A DNA stretch of 64,000 bases. It comes from Alteromonas naphthalenivorans. GTDB taxonomy: Bacteria > Pseudomonadota > Gammaproteobacteria > Enterobacterales > Alteromonadaceae. The stretch is taken from the NCBI RefSeq assembly GCF_000213655.1, contig NC_015554.1, forward strand, positions 3,658,001-3,722,000, given 5' to 3'. The notes beneath the pieces are model-generated. The model was not told the DNA's origin and made no database searches. It was given only the letters and a program-made list of their open reading frames with translations. Shown here piece after piece: positions 11,354-22,353 of this stretch. A program made the position numbers and the translations under genes. The first letter of the stretch is position 1, and the number at the start of each line of letters is the position of its first letter.

Positions 11354-13660
11354 TTAGGAAATATCATTCTCTTGGGCATCTGAACTATCGTCACTTGAAG
11401 CGCTTTGATTTTGCACCACTTCAACACTATCCACCCGCTGTAAACCTCGAGGTAACTTGTTTCCTCTTCGTCCTCGCTCTCCATAATAGTGTTCTAAATC
11501 TGAAGCAGACAAGGTCATATTACGTTTACCCGCGGTCACTTTTAATGAAGCGCCATCAGGCACTACCGCCAATACAGTCACAAACTCTTCGCGGGATTGC
11601 GCTTTGGCACCAGGAATATTAATCAGCTTATTCCCTTTTCCTTTACCTAGGCTTGGCAAGTCTTTAAGTGGGAACAGCAACATACGCCCTTCGTTCGAGA
11701 TGGTTAAACACCAATCTGACTCAGGGTTAGTGACAGGTTTAGGCTTCATTACCTTGGCGGCCTTTGGCAAAGAAAGATATGCTTTCCCCGCCTTATTTTT
11801 GCTCACCATATCTTTGAATGTGCCTACGAAGCCGTAGCCAGCATCGGAGCCAACCAAAAACTTAGCCTCGTCGGATGCCATAATAACGTGTTCAAACGAC
11901 TCACCACCTACCAAGGCAAAACGCCCTGTCAGCGGTTCCCCCTGACTCCGCGCCGATGGCAATCCATGGGCATCACAGGAGAAAGTACGTCCCGAGGAAT
12001 CCATAAATACCGCAGGTTGATTACTTTTCCCTTCTGCACTTGATAGATAGCCATCACCCGCTTTGTAGCTTAATCCCTCGGCATCAATGTCATAACCTTT
12101 GGCGCATCGTGCCCACCCTTTTTCTGATAACACGACGGTAACTGATTCAGCTGGCACGAGTTCTTTTTCAGACAATGCTTTCGCTTCACCGCGCTCAACA
12201 ATAGGTGAACGTCTATCATCACCATACTTTTCAGCATCGGCGAGAATTTCTTTCTTAATCAGGGTTTTTAAGCGGCGATCTGAGCCTAGCAAGGTTTGCA
12301 ATTTATCACGCTCTGCTGCCAACTCATCTTGCTCGCCCTTAATTTTCATTTCTTCAAGTTTGGCTAAATGACGAAGCTTTAATTCTAGTATTGCTTCTGC
12401 CTGCTTATCGCTAAGCGAAAACCGCGAGATTAACTCTTGCTTGGGCTTTTCGTAGGTACGGATAATCTCGATAACTTCATCGATATTCAAAAAGGCAATG
12501 AGCAAGCCTTCTAAAATATGTAAACGAGCCAGCACTTTGTCTAATCGGTACTGAAGACGACGGGTAACTGTCTCTTTTCGGTAAACCAACCATTCAGATA
12601 AGATAGTACGAAGATCTTTAACCTTAGGACGACCATCCAAACCAATCATGTTTAGGTTTACGCGATAGTTCTTTTCTAAATCGGTAGTCGCAAACAAATG
12701 CTGCATTAACTGAGCAGTATCGATACGGTTTGAACGCGGCGTAATAAGTAAGCGGGTAGGGTTTTCGTGATCTGACTCGTCGCGTAAATCGCTAACCATT
12801 GGCAGCTTTTTAGCCTGCATCTGCCCTGCGATTTGCTCTAAAATTTTACCACCTGATGCCTGGTGAGGCAGCGCCGTAACAACAATATCGCCATTTTCTT
12901 CGTGGAACACCGCACGCATTTTAATTGAGCCGCGGCCGGTTTCGTACAGTTTACGAATATCAGCTTTAGGCGTAATAACTTCAGCTTCGGTAGGATAGTC
13001 TGGCCCATTAACGTGCTCTAGCACATCGCTAAGCTCTGCTTTGCTGTTGTCGAGCAACATGGCACAGGCATAAGCCAATTCACGCACATTATGTGGTGGA
13101 ATATCTGTTGCCATACCAACAGCAATACCGGTAACGCCATTAAGCAAGATATGCGGCAAACGAGCGGGTAGCACACAAGGCTCTTCTAATGTGCCATCGA
13201 AATTGGGGGTCCAATCGACGGTGCCTTGACCTAATTCATCCAATAAAACTTCTGAAAAACGAGAAAGTTTAGCCTCGGTATATCGCATGGCAGCGAAAGA
13301 TTTAGGGTCGTCTGGCGCTCCCCAGTTTCCTTGCCCATCTACCAAGGGGTAGCGATAAGAAAAGGGCTGCGCCATCAATACCATGGCTTCATAACACGCG
13401 GAATCTCCATGAGGATGAAACTTACCTAATACATCCCCTACCGTTCTAGCTGATTTTTTGTACTTAGCATTAGCGCTCAGTCCCAAGTCAGACATGGCGT
13501 ATATAATGCGTCGTTGTACGGGCTTTAGGCCGTCAGCAATATGAGGTAGGGCACGGTCCATGATGACGTACATGGAATAGTTTAAGTAAGCGTCTTCGGT
13601 AAAGCGCCTTAAAGGCAGTTGTTCTACACCGTCGCGGTTAATAATAATCTCGTCGCTCAT
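11354..13660 (-). CDS. parC: DNA topoisomerase IV subunit A
   Basis: Subunit A of topoisomerase IV, which decatenates daughter chromosomes with ParE. It has 768 residues: breakage-reunion domain with catalytic Tyr127 ([10 protein letters not shown]), then coiled coil and a C-terminal beta-pinwheel. The quinolone-resistance region carries Ser87 and Glu91 (HGDSACYE), which are the usual sensitive-type residues. ParC rather than GyrA is favoured by length and by the absence of a recognisable GyrA box in the C-terminal domain. parE is not adjacent. The H-NOX gene follows on the same strand. Confidence 0.96.
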   Translation of the reverse strand: MSDEIIINRDGVEQLPLRRFTEDAYLNYSMYVIMDRALPHIADGLKPVQRRIIYAMSDLGLSANAKYKKSARTVGDVLGKFHPHGDSACYEAMVLMAQPFSYRYPLVDGQGNWGAPDDPKSFAAMRYTEAKLSRFSEVLLDELGQGTVDWTPNFDGTLEEPCVLPARLPHILLNGVTGIAVGMATDIPPHNVRELAYACAMLLDNSKAELSDVLEHVNGPDYPTEAEVITPKADIRKLYETGRGSIKMRAVFHEENGDIVVTALPHQASGGKILEQIAGQMQAKKLPMVSDLRDESDHENPTRLLITPRSNRIDTAQLMQHLFATTDLEKNYRVNLNMIGLDGRPKVKDLRTILSEWLVYRKETVTRRLQYRLDKVLARLHILEGLLIAFLNIDEVIEIIRTYEKPKQELISRFSLSDKQAEAILELKLRHLAKLEEMKIKGEQDELAAERDKLQTLLGSDRRLKTLIKKEILADAEKYGDDRRSPIVERGEAKALSEKELVPAESVTVVLSEKGWARCAKGYDIDAEGLSYKAGDGYLSSAEGKSNQPAVFMDSSGRTFSCDAHGLPSARSQGEPLTGRFALVGGESFEHVIMASDEAKFLVGSDAGYGFVGTFKDMVSKNKAGKAYLSLPKAAKVMKPKPVTNPESDWCLTISNEGRMLLFPLKDLPSLGKGKGNKLINIPGAKAQSREEFVTVLAVVPDGASLKVTAGKRNMTLSASDLEHYYGERGRRGNKLPRGLQRVDSVEVVQNQSASSDDSSDAQENDIS

Positions 13661-13954
13661 GATAATTTTTTCGTTTTGTTATTTTCACAATACAGCGTTA
13701 ATGCCAAGCATTTAGTTTATTTAAACAGGTAGCAGCGTTAACGAACGGCGTGTTTATGTGGAAGTGTTTACCCACAAAATAGGACTTTTTATTAAGCCTT
13801 CAATGTTTCTATTGTGGGGCAAACTAGGGGCTAGTGCAATAATCACTATTAGGTTAACTCAGTATAGCGATAGACGTAAATGCCTCAATCTTTTGTACAA
13901 TTGTCCGCCAGAGTGGTTTAATAAGAATAGAAGAAGATTAAGAAGCTATTCAGG

Positions 13955-16900
13955 ATGTATTTGTTTCGAATTTTTACACTGCTGTGCGCATTACTTTGGC
14001 TTATCGCCCCTCAATCAACACACGCTCAGCATATTGAGCAACTTTTCGATGAAGATGCTTCTTTAGACCTCTCCGACTCCCTGTACTATTTATACGAAAC
14101 CAATCTGCCACTCACAATAAACGATGTGAGTAGACGGCGCAGCGACTTTCGAATGCATCCCTATAGTAATCCCAATTTTGGATTCAGAGATAAAGGAATG
14201 TGGTTATTAACGTCATTTTCCAACGTGTCAAACCAAGAGAACTGGGTATTTTCTATCAATTTTAGCCAACTCGACAAAGTCGATTTCTATTTGGTTAAAA
14301 ATGGCGAAGTATTGCAGCAAAGCCATCAGGGGAAATCTCAAAAAGAGCAAATTTTTCGCATTCCTACATTACGGGTAAAGCTTGCCAACGCTGAACGGGT
14401 AGATTTATTCATACGTGTTGAAAGCCAATCATCAAGTCTTATTACGCCACTACGAGTGCAACCTGAGCCAGTTCATAGCAGTTCGTTCCAAATGGACAGC
14501 CTAATGTGGGGTTTGTTTTACGGGGGGTTGCTGATACTGGCGGTCTATAACCTTGTGCTGTATTTCGGGGTTCGCGAGCGCAGTCTTATTGCCTACGTGG
14601 GCTATATATGCGCCGTTATTCTTTGGCAATTTATTTGGGGCGGCCATATCCACCTGCTGTTTTCAGGGGGAATACCCTATTGGCTTGTTGGCCACACTGA
14701 ACTGATATTTGTGATCATAGGTATCTCATCCGGTTTTTTTACCGTGAGCTTTCTTGAGACCAAAAAGAACGCCAAGGCTGCACATCCTGTCATTGTTTTG
14801 TTATTGGCAGTACAAATGGTTATTGGGGTAGTTTGTTTTCTGGGGGTGCTTCCTTCTATCTGGAAGAATAACTTGGTTTATGGTGTAGGTCTAATCGCAA
14901 TTTGTAGTTATATATTTGCCGGTATTGAAGCCTTCATTAACCGCTTCCAACCTGCCCGATACTTTATATTTGCTTGGGGTATGCTGGCCTCTGGTGCCAT
15001 TATTGGCATGCTAAGTTTAATTGGCGTACTCCCCTCAAACGACTTCACCACTTACTGTTTCCAAGTGGGTGTATTTTTAGAATCTGGGCTGTTTTCTTTC
15101 GCGCTAATGGAAAAAAGTAGAAGCCAACTTGAGCATGAGGTTGAGCAAGCCACCGATGATTTACGCAATAATATGGAGCTCATTGAAGAGCAAAACGCAC
15201 GCTTAGATATTGCCCGTAAAGACGCAATTAAAGCCAGTAATGTGAAATCGCAATTTCTTGCCAATATGAGCCATGAAATACGTACGCCTCTTAACGGTAT
15301 TCTAGGGTTTAGCCGAGAACTCACCCATGCCTCTTTGCCGTCTGATCAACAAGAGCAAGTGCGAATTATCAATACTGCCGCTGATAACTTGCTGACTATA
15401 GTGAACGATGTTTTAGACTTCTCTAAGATTGAAGCCGGTAAGCTGCAAATCAACAACCAACCATTTTCACCCAATACTTTATTGGAAGAAATGGTGACAA
15501 TTATGGCGAAGTCTTCCCATTCTAAAAAGTTAGAATTTGTTTTCGACCTAGCGCCCTTGCCAGAAAAGTTAATAGGTGATGTGTTCAGAATAAAGCAAAT
15601 TTTGAACAACCTGCTTGGCAACGCCTTAAAATTCACCCCTTCCGGTACGATTACCCTAGCAGTTAAAGGCCGCCCGCTTTTGCACGGAATTCATGAAATT
15701 GAAATCACCGTTGAAGATACGGGTATCGGTATAAACCGGCAGGACAGAAAGAAACTCTTTAATGCGTTTTCTCAAGTAGATGACTCGATAAACCGAAACT
15801 ACCAAGGGACAGGATTAGGCTTGGTAATTAGTCGAGAGCTAGTTCGACTCATGCGAGGCGACTTAACCCTCAAAAGTACGCCAAGACAAGGTTCCACCTT
15901 CGTGGTTACCCTCAGAACCAATCACTTAAGCCAGAAATATGCATTGAGTGCTGATACCGAGTGGCATGGAAAAAATGTGGTTATCTTCGACCCCATTCCG
16001 GCTACACGCCGTGCCAGCGCCTCTATGTTGAAGCAACTGGGTGCTAACGTAACCACGGTTGAATCCGTTGATTACCTTTCCAGACTATCGCTACAGTCAT
16101 CTTCCACTGATTTTTTTATGGCAACAGTGCCGGTATCAAAAATGGACAAGCGGGATGAGTTCTTAAGCCGCATTGTACAGTTTAATGCCACCAAGCGGGT
16201 GCTTTGGTATTCAGGCCCAGAGCCTTTTACTCAATACCCAAGTTTGTCTCAGCACTTTCATACTCAAATACGCATGCCGATGACGCTAAGTAAGCTCGAT
16301 GGCTTAGTGAATAATAAGAAAGCGGTGCCAAGAAATCCGCTTCAAGATAAGTTGAATACCCTTCCACCGGCAAGAATTCTAGCCGTGGATGATATGGATA
16401 TGAACCTCAAGTTACTGCATACCTGGCTTGATAACTCACCTATATCATTAGTGACCACAACCAGTGGCGAAGACGCGGTTAATCAGTGCCAAACCCAAGA
16501 GTTCGACTTGATATTAATGGATGTTCAAATGCCTATTATGGATGGGCTTCAAGCGTCTCGAGCGATAAGGAAAACGACGCTGAACATGGGCACACCTATT
16601 ATTGCGGTAACCGCCCATGCCTTTAAAGAAGAACAAGAAAGGTTATTGGCTTCCGGCATGGACGACTATTTGCCCAAACCCATTGAGATAGGTTCACTGG
16701 TAGATCTTATTCGTTCGTGGTGTCATGTCACAGAGCCAGGGCACATTCTATTACCTTCATTAGACTGGCAGCTTGCGTTAAAGCGCGCACACCAAAACCA
16801 TGAAGCAGCAAAAGAATTACTTGAAGACTTTATTACTATGGCGCCAGAGATGCTAATGACCTTGAGGGCGCTGTGGAATAAAAAAGATTACGCAGAGCTT

Positions 16901-17086
16901 AAACTCGAAATTCATAAGTTACACGGAGCATGCTGTTATATAGGCGCCCCGCGATTGCAAAGCTTAGCAGATGAGCTCGAAAGCGCCCTTAAACTAGGGC
17001 AACATTTTCTAGTTGCTGAGAATCTACCGCTGTTACTTGATGAAATTGAGCGAGTCTGCTCTGAAGGGCAGACGCGCGCGGGCTAG
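13955..17086 (+). CDS. 7TMR-DISM hybrid sensor histidine kinase
   Basis: A 1043-residue inner-membrane phosphorelay kinase. Order: signal peptide (1-25), periplasmic 7TMR-DISMED2 ligand-binding domain (~40-170), seven-helix 7TMR-DISM region (~180-390), coiled coil, HisKA with His440 (NMSHEIRTPLNG), HATPase (DTGIGI, GTGLGLVIS), a degenerate receiver-like region (~665-790), a true receiver with Asp856 (ILMDVQMP) and a C-terminal Hpt with His987 (IHKLHGACCYIG). It resembles BarA-type tripartite kinases with a DISM input; that domain often senses carbohydrates or other small ligands. No response-regulator gene is adjacent, so the output partner is elsewhere. Confidence 0.93.
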   Translation: MYLFRIFTLLCALLWLIAPQSTHAQHIEQLFDEDASLDLSDSLYYLYETNLPLTINDVSRRRSDFRMHPYSNPNFGFRDKGMWLLTSFSNVSNQENWVFSINFSQLDKVDFYLVKNGEVLQQSHQGKSQKEQIFRIPTLRVKLANAERVDLFIRVESQSSSLITPLRVQPEPVHSSSFQMDSLMWGLFYGGLLILAVYNLVLYFGVRERSLIAYVGYICAVILWQFIWGGHIHLLFSGGIPYWLVGHTELIFVIIGISSGFFTVSFLETKKNAKAAHPVIVLLLAVQMVIGVVCFLGVLPSIWKNNLVYGVGLIAICSYIFAGIEAFINRFQPARYFIFAWGMLASGAIIGMLSLIGVLPSNDFTTYCFQVGVFLESGLFSFALMEKSRSQLEHEVEQATDDLRNNMELIEEQNARLDIARKDAIKASNVKSQFLANMSHEIRTPLNGILGFSRELTHASLPSDQQEQVRIINTAADNLLTIVNDVLDFSKIEAGKLQINNQPFSPNTLLEEMVTIMAKSSHSKKLEFVFDLAPLPEKLIGDVFRIKQILNNLLGNALKFTPSGTITLAVKGRPLLHGIHEIEITVEDTGIGINRQDRKKLFNAFSQVDDSINRNYQGTGLGLVISRELVRLMRGDLTLKSTPRQGSTFVVTLRTNHLSQKYALSADTEWHGKNVVIFDPIPATRRASASMLKQLGANVTTVESVDYLSRLSLQSSSTDFFMATVPVSKMDKRDEFLSRIVQFNATKRVLWYSGPEPFTQYPSLSQHFHTQIRMPMTLSKLDGLVNNKKAVPRNPLQDKLNTLPPARILAVDDMDMNLKLLHTWLDNSPISLVTTTSGEDAVNQCQTQEFDLILMDVQMPIMDGLQASRAIRKTTLNMGTPIIAVTAHAFKEEQERLLASGMDDYLPKPIEIGSLVDLIRSWCHVTEPGHILLPSLDWQLALKRAHQNHEAAKELLEDFITMAPEMLMTLRALWNKKDYAELKLEIHKLHGACCYIGAPRLQSLADELESALKLGQHFLVAENLPLLLDEIERVCSEGQTRAG

Positions 17087-17097
17087 CTTAACCCGGG

Positions 17098-17793
17098 TTA
17101 TTGAACCTTATTGGTTCTGCGGGCGGCTTGGCATTGAGAAATAAGCGCAGCAAATTCTTCTGGGGTTCTATCTATGTCAGAGGTAGCAATAAACACGTCA
17201 TAGCCTAGGCGCTTGCGAAGCTCTGCCATACGGTTTGCCAACATGGCTTTTACCCCAGTGAGTACTGTGCCATTGTTCAACGTGAAATGATTGTCATCGA
17301 ACATAGACTCTTCGTAGCAACTTCCCGTTGCACACCCTTCATTGGTGTTATGCAGCAACAAAGGTCGCTGCTCCATAAGCAAATGGGTGGCTAAACGTGG
17401 CGATATACTGGTTAGAAACTCGGTATAGTCTTTTAATTTAAACCCCACGGTTTCAAGCCCTACATGCTCTAATCCTTGTCGTACTCTCGGGCAGTCTGCC
17501 CGTTGTAGGTTTTCCCAATGTATCCGCCAGCTGCCCAACCGGTGGCGATAGGTAATTACCTCTGTGGTCATTTCTAGGCTGAATTCAGGTTCTCGAATTT
17601 TAAAGTAGCCCACCAATAAAGTAACTAATGCGGCACTGGTGATCAAAATACCCGCAAGGAAAAGCCAATCAGGGAGCAATACAAACCAAAGCGCTGCAAA
17701 CACTAGCCCTGCACAACCAATAACGATACTGGTTATACCGTTACTTTTTGACGCGGCTCGAATAAGAATAGGTTCAGGGTTATTGCCAGACAT
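17098..17793 (-). CDS. DUF2982 membrane protein
   Basis: About 231 residues, resembling the DUF2982 family seen mainly in Alteromonadales and Shewanella; its function is unknown. Two adjacent transmembrane helices (~20-65) are followed by a cytoplasmic domain containing GSWRIHWENLQRADCPRVRQG and a Cys-rich loop (GCATGSCYEES). The frame is open to an ATG at 17805 (prefix MCTC), but MSGNNPEP at 17793 fits better as a start. The 5' end overlaps a 47-codon ORF by 14 bases, which suggests translational coupling. It converges with the hybrid kinase gene, 11 bases apart. Confidence 0.8.
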   Translation of the reverse strand: MSGNNPEPILIRAASKSNGITSIVIGCAGLVFAALWFVLLPDWLFLAGILITSAALVTLLVGYFKIREPEFSLEMTTEVITYRHRLGSWRIHWENLQRADCPRVRQGLEHVGLETVGFKLKDYTEFLTSISPRLATHLLMEQRPLLLHNTNEGCATGSCYEESMFDDNHFTLNNGTVLTGVKAMLANRMAELRKRLGYDVFIATSDIDRTPEEFAALISQCQAARRTNKVQ

Positions 17794-17923
17794 ACAGGTA
17801 CACAACCAACATAATTAAGGCCCACAGCACATAAAGTCGAATACGCTGGCAGACGGCACAGTCTGTCTTCCACCAGCTAAAATGGCGTGTTGGCGCATTT
17901 CGTTTATTCTGATTTTTACGCAT
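17780..17923 (-). CDS. Small Cys/Trp-rich membrane protein ORF (47 aa)
   Basis: A 47-codon ATG ORF reading MRKNQNKRNAPTRHFSWWKT, then DCAVCQRIRLYVLWALIM and LVVYLYVWQ. It has a very basic N-terminus, a CxxC pair and one predicted transmembrane helix, which is the pattern of a real small membrane protein rather than chance. Its stop overlaps the start of the DUF2982 gene by 14 bases, so the two could be coupled. No strong Shine-Dalgarno sequence precedes the ATG, which lowers confidence. Function unknown. Confidence 0.5.
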   Translation of the reverse strand: MRKNQNKRNAPTRHFSWWKTDCAVCQRIRLYVLWALIMLVVYLYVWQ

Positions 17924-17978
17924 AAACAGGCAAACAGATTAATAATTAACACAGTTTACCTGTTTATAACGCGTGTTG

Positions 17979-20900
17979 TTAGGCCAGATGTCGATAGCGG
18001 TAGCGCTGAAATGCTGCCACCACGGTGGGGGTAAACACTAACGATAATATGACAGAGAAGCCCACGCCACCGGCCAGCACGACAGCAAGAGGCGGCCAGA
18101 AGCTTCCTTCACTGAAGAGCAATAACGGGATTAACCCACCCACCGTGGTAAAGGTGGTGGAAAGTATGTGTCGACTACACCCCATGGTTTCTTGCACGAT
18201 TGCAGCGATATTTCCATGTTTAGCCTCTGCGTTTGCATTTATCGCCGCAATAACCACGATGGAGCCATTTATCGCAACCCCGATTAACCCAGCAGAGCCT
18301 AATAGGGGGTTAAAGCCAATCGGTAAGCCTGATAACCATAAACTAAACATGCCAAGCCCTACTGACAGTATCGCTACCAATACAATCACCCCCGCCATAC
18401 GCAAGCTCGTAAAGGTTAGAATGAGAGTAGTCAGCATGAGCACAAGAAGTACCGGTGCATAAGTCCCCAACTGGCCCATTGCCCGTTGTTGTTCATCTGC
18501 ATCCCCTGCAAGGTGAATACGATACCCTTCTGGCAACACTAAGCTGTCGTTTAGCTTCTGTCTTAACGTGTTACTGGCATCAACGGGGGGCACATTCGGC
18601 AAAAGGTAAGCCTGAATACGATTGACCCGCTCGCCATCTTGTCGAGTAATACTGCTGATAGACGGTGCTAGTGTTAACGAAGCCACTGCACCTAACGACG
18701 ACCAGTTTATAGCGCTATTTGCTGAACTGTCTCCTGCCACCGGAATAGGCATGGAGTTTATGCCCGCCACATCTTGTCGGAAGCTATCTGATAATCTTAC
18801 GCGCACAGGAATTTCTTCCGTGCTTTCCAAAACTGAACCACCAGCAAGCCCTGAAAAGTTAATTTGCATCTGACTCGCTAAATCGGAAAGGCTCAAGCCA
18901 AGGTAGGACAATGTATCGCTTGAGGCATCAACATTAAGTTCTGGCTCACCCATGGTGATACTGGCTGTAGATTGGGAAATACCGGGTACTGATGACATTA
19001 AAAATCGAACTTGCTGACCTAATTCATTCAATATGTCTAAATCGGGCCCGAAAATTTCTACTTCTACCGGCGCAGCAATAGGCGGACCTTGTCCAAATGC
19101 ACGCACCACAATTTGAACTTCAGGGAAGGTATCATCAAGATGATGTTGCAAACGTCCAATTAATTTGGCCGCCTCTTCTACCGTATGCGTTGTTACAACG
19201 GCATTGGAAAAGTTGGGTAAATTATCACGTGTCATGATTTGGTTGTAATACACTGAAGGAGCAGAACCTCCTACTAACCATGTCACTTGTTTAACCCCTT
19301 CGTTTTCGCGAATAACACTGTCGACTTTGTGGGTGTAAGCGAGTGTGTTGCCTATGCTACTGCCCTCTTTCGTCCACATATAAACTTCGAACTGGTCTCT
19401 ATCAGCGCTGGGGAAAAATACGTTTGCCAACGTACCTGAAAGTACAAAACCCGAGATACAAAACACAAGCACTAAAGGTAAGACTAAAATCGGTCGTGCA
19501 ATCCACGCGGCTAAATGTACGCGAAACGCTTGGCTTAATTTAGGGGCTTGTAACCCCACTTGCCACCAATGTTTATTCGCCATATTTTCAGCCTGTTCAC
19601 CTTTAGGGAGAAAGCGAGCGGCTAATGCTGCAATTACTGTCAGCGATATAAACAACGAGCCGATTAGTGCCATCACCACGCTTATAGCAATAGGCCCAAC
19701 AAAATCCCCAATGTTACCGTTTAGCAGAAAAATAGGCATGAAGCCCAATATGGTGGTAAGTGTAGAGGCCAGTAAGGGCGCAAAAAGGTGAGAGACACTT
19801 TTGGCCATTGCACCAACCCGAGTGGCTGATGGGTCTTGTAAATTGATCCTAATTTCATCGGTAATAACAATGGCGTTATCGATTAATAGTCCAATGGCGA
19901 TGATCATGCCGAAGATGGACATTTGGTGAATTTGCTCGTTGTAAAAGTTAAGAGAGAACAACGCAAATGACGCACATAACGGAAGCGCTAACCCCACTAT
20001 CCACGATGCTTTAAACCCCATAAAGAGTAATATAACAAACATGACTACCGCACAACCCATTAATAGGTTGCCTGATAGTTCGGCTAAGCGATTGCCGGTA
20101 TATTTATTCTGCTCAAAAGCAATGTCGGCTGTTACCGTGCCTTTAAATTCCCGATTGAAACTATCAACCACGGTTAGCGCATCGTTGGTCCACACATCGG
20201 CACGTAGCGAGGTTTGCATACGGGCAGCAACGAAGATAACTTCCTCTCCATCAAGCACACCAATGTCAGAACGAGGGGTCACATACCCATGGGATACCGT
20301 TGCAACGTCTTCTACACGTAAATAACGACCATCTTGATTCGCCAGCGGGATAGCAGACACCATCGCCACCCCATCCAACCCTTTCGCGACTGTGAAGCGT
20401 AAATTTGTGCTTTCAGTGTCCAGCACACCTGCAGGAAGTTTAGGATCGGCGTTACTAATGATATTGCTGACTTGCCCAAGGTTTAGGCCGGTTGCCGCGA
20501 GTTTATCTGGGGAGATACTTACGCTAATTTCTTCTTCGGGGGCACCATAAATACGTACCAACTCGGTGCCGTGTACATTACGAAGTCTATCGGTGAGTTC
20601 TTCCGCTAACCGCCCCGTAAGGGTAAGTGATGTGGTATCAGGGTGCGACGCTTTTAATGCTAACAATAATGTAAATGCAGTGGCACCGCGCTTTTCATCG
20701 AATATAGGCGAACCTGCGCCTTCTGGAAAACCTGCTGATGCTTCGCCTATAGCGTCTCGTATTTCACTGAATAACTGTTCGTTACTGCTGCTATCAATCC
20801 AATCTTGGGTTTCAATATTAATGACTGAAATACCAGCTCTTGAGGTAGATTTAACTTCCTTTATTTCAAAGATTTCACGTAGCTTATCTTCTATTACATC

Positions 20901-21125
20901 ACTGACAAGCGCTTCCACCCGCTCAGCCGAAGCCCCTGGGTAGGACGTGATCACAAGGGCATTTCGGGTATCAATTCTAGGGTCTTCTAAGCGCGGTAAA
21001 TTACCTAGCGCAGACATGCCCGCAACGAGCAATATCACTAAGCTTAAAACGAGTAAGTGAGGTCGTCGATAGAATAAGGTATACCATGGGTACTTTTTAT
21101 CGGTATCAAATAGCATAGGGTTCAT
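17979..21125 (-). CDS. RND efflux transporter permease
   Basis: Inner-membrane proton-driven pump of the RND superfamily (HAE1/AcrB-like), 1048 residues, the normal size. It has one N-terminal helix (~26-46), a large periplasmic porter loop, a helix bundle containing the IGLLIDNAIVITDEIR stretch typical of RND TM4, a second porter loop and the C-terminal helix bundle. Its ATG overlaps the stop of the membrane fusion gene by 4 bases, giving one operon. No outer-membrane channel gene is present, so it presumably uses a shared TolC. Substrates are unknown. Regulation is probably by the divergent TetR. Confidence 0.94.
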   Translation of the reverse strand: MNPMLFDTDKKYPWYTLFYRRPHLLVLSLVILLVAGMSALGNLPRLEDPRIDTRNALVITSYPGASAERVEALVSDVIEDKLREIFEIKEVKSTSRAGISVINIETQDWIDSSSNEQLFSEIRDAIGEASAGFPEGAGSPIFDEKRGATAFTLLLALKASHPDTTSLTLTGRLAEELTDRLRNVHGTELVRIYGAPEEEISVSISPDKLAATGLNLGQVSNIISNADPKLPAGVLDTESTNLRFTVAKGLDGVAMVSAIPLANQDGRYLRVEDVATVSHGYVTPRSDIGVLDGEEVIFVAARMQTSLRADVWTNDALTVVDSFNREFKGTVTADIAFEQNKYTGNRLAELSGNLLMGCAVVMFVILLFMGFKASWIVGLALPLCASFALFSLNFYNEQIHQMSIFGMIIAIGLLIDNAIVITDEIRINLQDPSATRVGAMAKSVSHLFAPLLASTLTTILGFMPIFLLNGNIGDFVGPIAISVVMALIGSLFISLTVIAALAARFLPKGEQAENMANKHWWQVGLQAPKLSQAFRVHLAAWIARPILVLPLVLVFCISGFVLSGTLANVFFPSADRDQFEVYMWTKEGSSIGNTLAYTHKVDSVIRENEGVKQVTWLVGGSAPSVYYNQIMTRDNLPNFSNAVVTTHTVEEAAKLIGRLQHHLDDTFPEVQIVVRAFGQGPPIAAPVEVEIFGPDLDILNELGQQVRFLMSSVPGISQSTASITMGEPELNVDASSDTLSYLGLSLSDLASQMQINFSGLAGGSVLESTEEIPVRVRLSDSFRQDVAGINSMPIPVAGDSSANSAINWSSLGAVASLTLAPSISSITRQDGERVNRIQAYLLPNVPPVDASNTLRQKLNDSLVLPEGYRIHLAGDADEQQRAMGQLGTYAPVLLVLMLTTLILTFTSLRMAGVIVLVAILSVGLGMFSLWLSGLPIGFNPLLGSAGLIGVAINGSIVVIAAINANAEAKHGNIAAIVQETMGCSRHILSTTFTTVGGLIPLLLFSEGSFWPPLAVVLAGGVGFSVILSLVFTPTVVAAFQRYRYRHLA

Positions 21126-22276
21126 CGCGTTACTCCATCAGCGCTATTCACATCACCCTCACTCAATTTAACCGCTTGCCCTGGCGACAGCTTATGCGTT
21201 CCACTTGTTACTAAGCGGTCGCCTTCACTTAATGCGCCGCGTACAAAGGCACGCTCACCGCCGGTATAAATAACTTCAACGGTTCTACTTTCAAGGTTAA
21301 GCGTCTCTTGTTCTGTCACTACGAACACGCGCCATAGCCCTCGTAAACCATTGCTAAGCGCACTAGCAGGTATCCAACTGCCGTTGCTATCGCCGTGACG
21401 TTGCCCTATCAAGGTGGCAAGATCGCCCGGTCGTAAGCCAGCATTACTCGATAAATTAACCAGAATATCAACAGTACGGGTTTGTCTGTTGCGTACAGGA
21501 GAAAGTTGGCTCACCGTTGCTTCAATATTTAACGCATCAACATTAAGGGCTACCTTTTCACCTACTCGAAATAGAGAGACCATATCTGCTGGCACCGCAA
21601 AGCGGGCTTGTAAAGGGGCATCGCTGGTAAGACTAAGCAAAGCAGCCCCTGCAGCGACAACACTACCTTCATCAAAGTAACGCGCACTGATTGTGCCTGA
21701 AAAAGGCGCGAGCAATTCTGTTTTAGCTTGCTCTACATCTAGACTGTCAATGTTTGCTTCAATTTCTTTTACCTGTGCGCTCGCAGCAGCCGTATTGGCT
21801 TTCACTTCATCTAAACGTTGCGACGATTCTAGTTTTTCCTCCACCAGCACAGTCACCCGTTTTTCACTGAGCTCTGCTAACGTTAAATCTGCACGGGTAC
21901 GTTCTAACGTTGCATTTAATTCCACAAGACGCGCAGACAACCTGTCATTGTCTAGCTTGGCGAGTACATCACCTTTTTGAACCGTATCGCCTTCATCAGC
22001 GAAAATTGCTATGACTTGACCACTGGTATCAAAAGACACATCCGCCGCTTTGGGAGATTCAATGAGTCCATAAATTTTCACCGGCATTTCAAAACCGTTT
22101 TGTACCGTAACGCGCTTAGTTGAAACCGCAGTAAGTGGATGCTCGGCAAGTTTTTGTGTCGCGCCATTTAGCCCGGCAGCAAACAGCAGAAGCGTTAAAC
22201 CAACAACGAAGATAGCGATAGCAGCATACAGTGCTGTCGATGCCCCTTTTCCTTGTTCAGTAGACTCAATTGTCAT
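21122..22276 (-). CDS. RND efflux periplasmic adaptor (membrane fusion protein)
   Basis: A 384-residue HlyD/AcrA-type adaptor that links the inner-membrane pump to an outer-membrane channel. There is an N-terminal membrane anchor (~15-37), not a lipobox; then a lipoyl half-motif (GQVIAIFADEGDTVQKGDVLAKLD), an alpha-hairpin (~105-185), the second lipoyl half (APFSGTISARYFDEGSVVAAG), a beta-barrel and a membrane-proximal domain. It overlaps the permease start by 4 bases. Transcription starts in the region shared with the divergent TetR gene, which contains a 15-bp palindrome. Confidence 0.93.
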   Translation of the reverse strand: MTIESTEQGKGASTALYAAIAIFVVGLTLLLFAAGLNGATQKLAEHPLTAVSTKRVTVQNGFEMPVKIYGLIESPKAADVSFDTSGQVIAIFADEGDTVQKGDVLAKLDNDRLSARLVELNATLERTRADLTLAELSEKRVTVLVEEKLESSQRLDEVKANTAAASAQVKEIEANIDSLDVEQAKTELLAPFSGTISARYFDEGSVVAAGAALLSLTSDAPLQARFAVPADMVSLFRVGEKVALNVDALNIEATVSQLSPVRNRQTRTVDILVNLSSNAGLRPGDLATLIGQRHGDSNGSWIPASALSNGLRGLWRVFVVTEQETLNLESRTVEVIYTGGERAFVRGALSEGDRLVTSGTHKLSPGQAVKLSEGDVNSADGVTR

Positions 22277-22353
22277 TTCATTTTCCTTGCTTCTGCAGGC
22301 TTATTTGCCTAGGCATATTTGGTAAACTATTTTTACTATGCTAGATTATAAAT

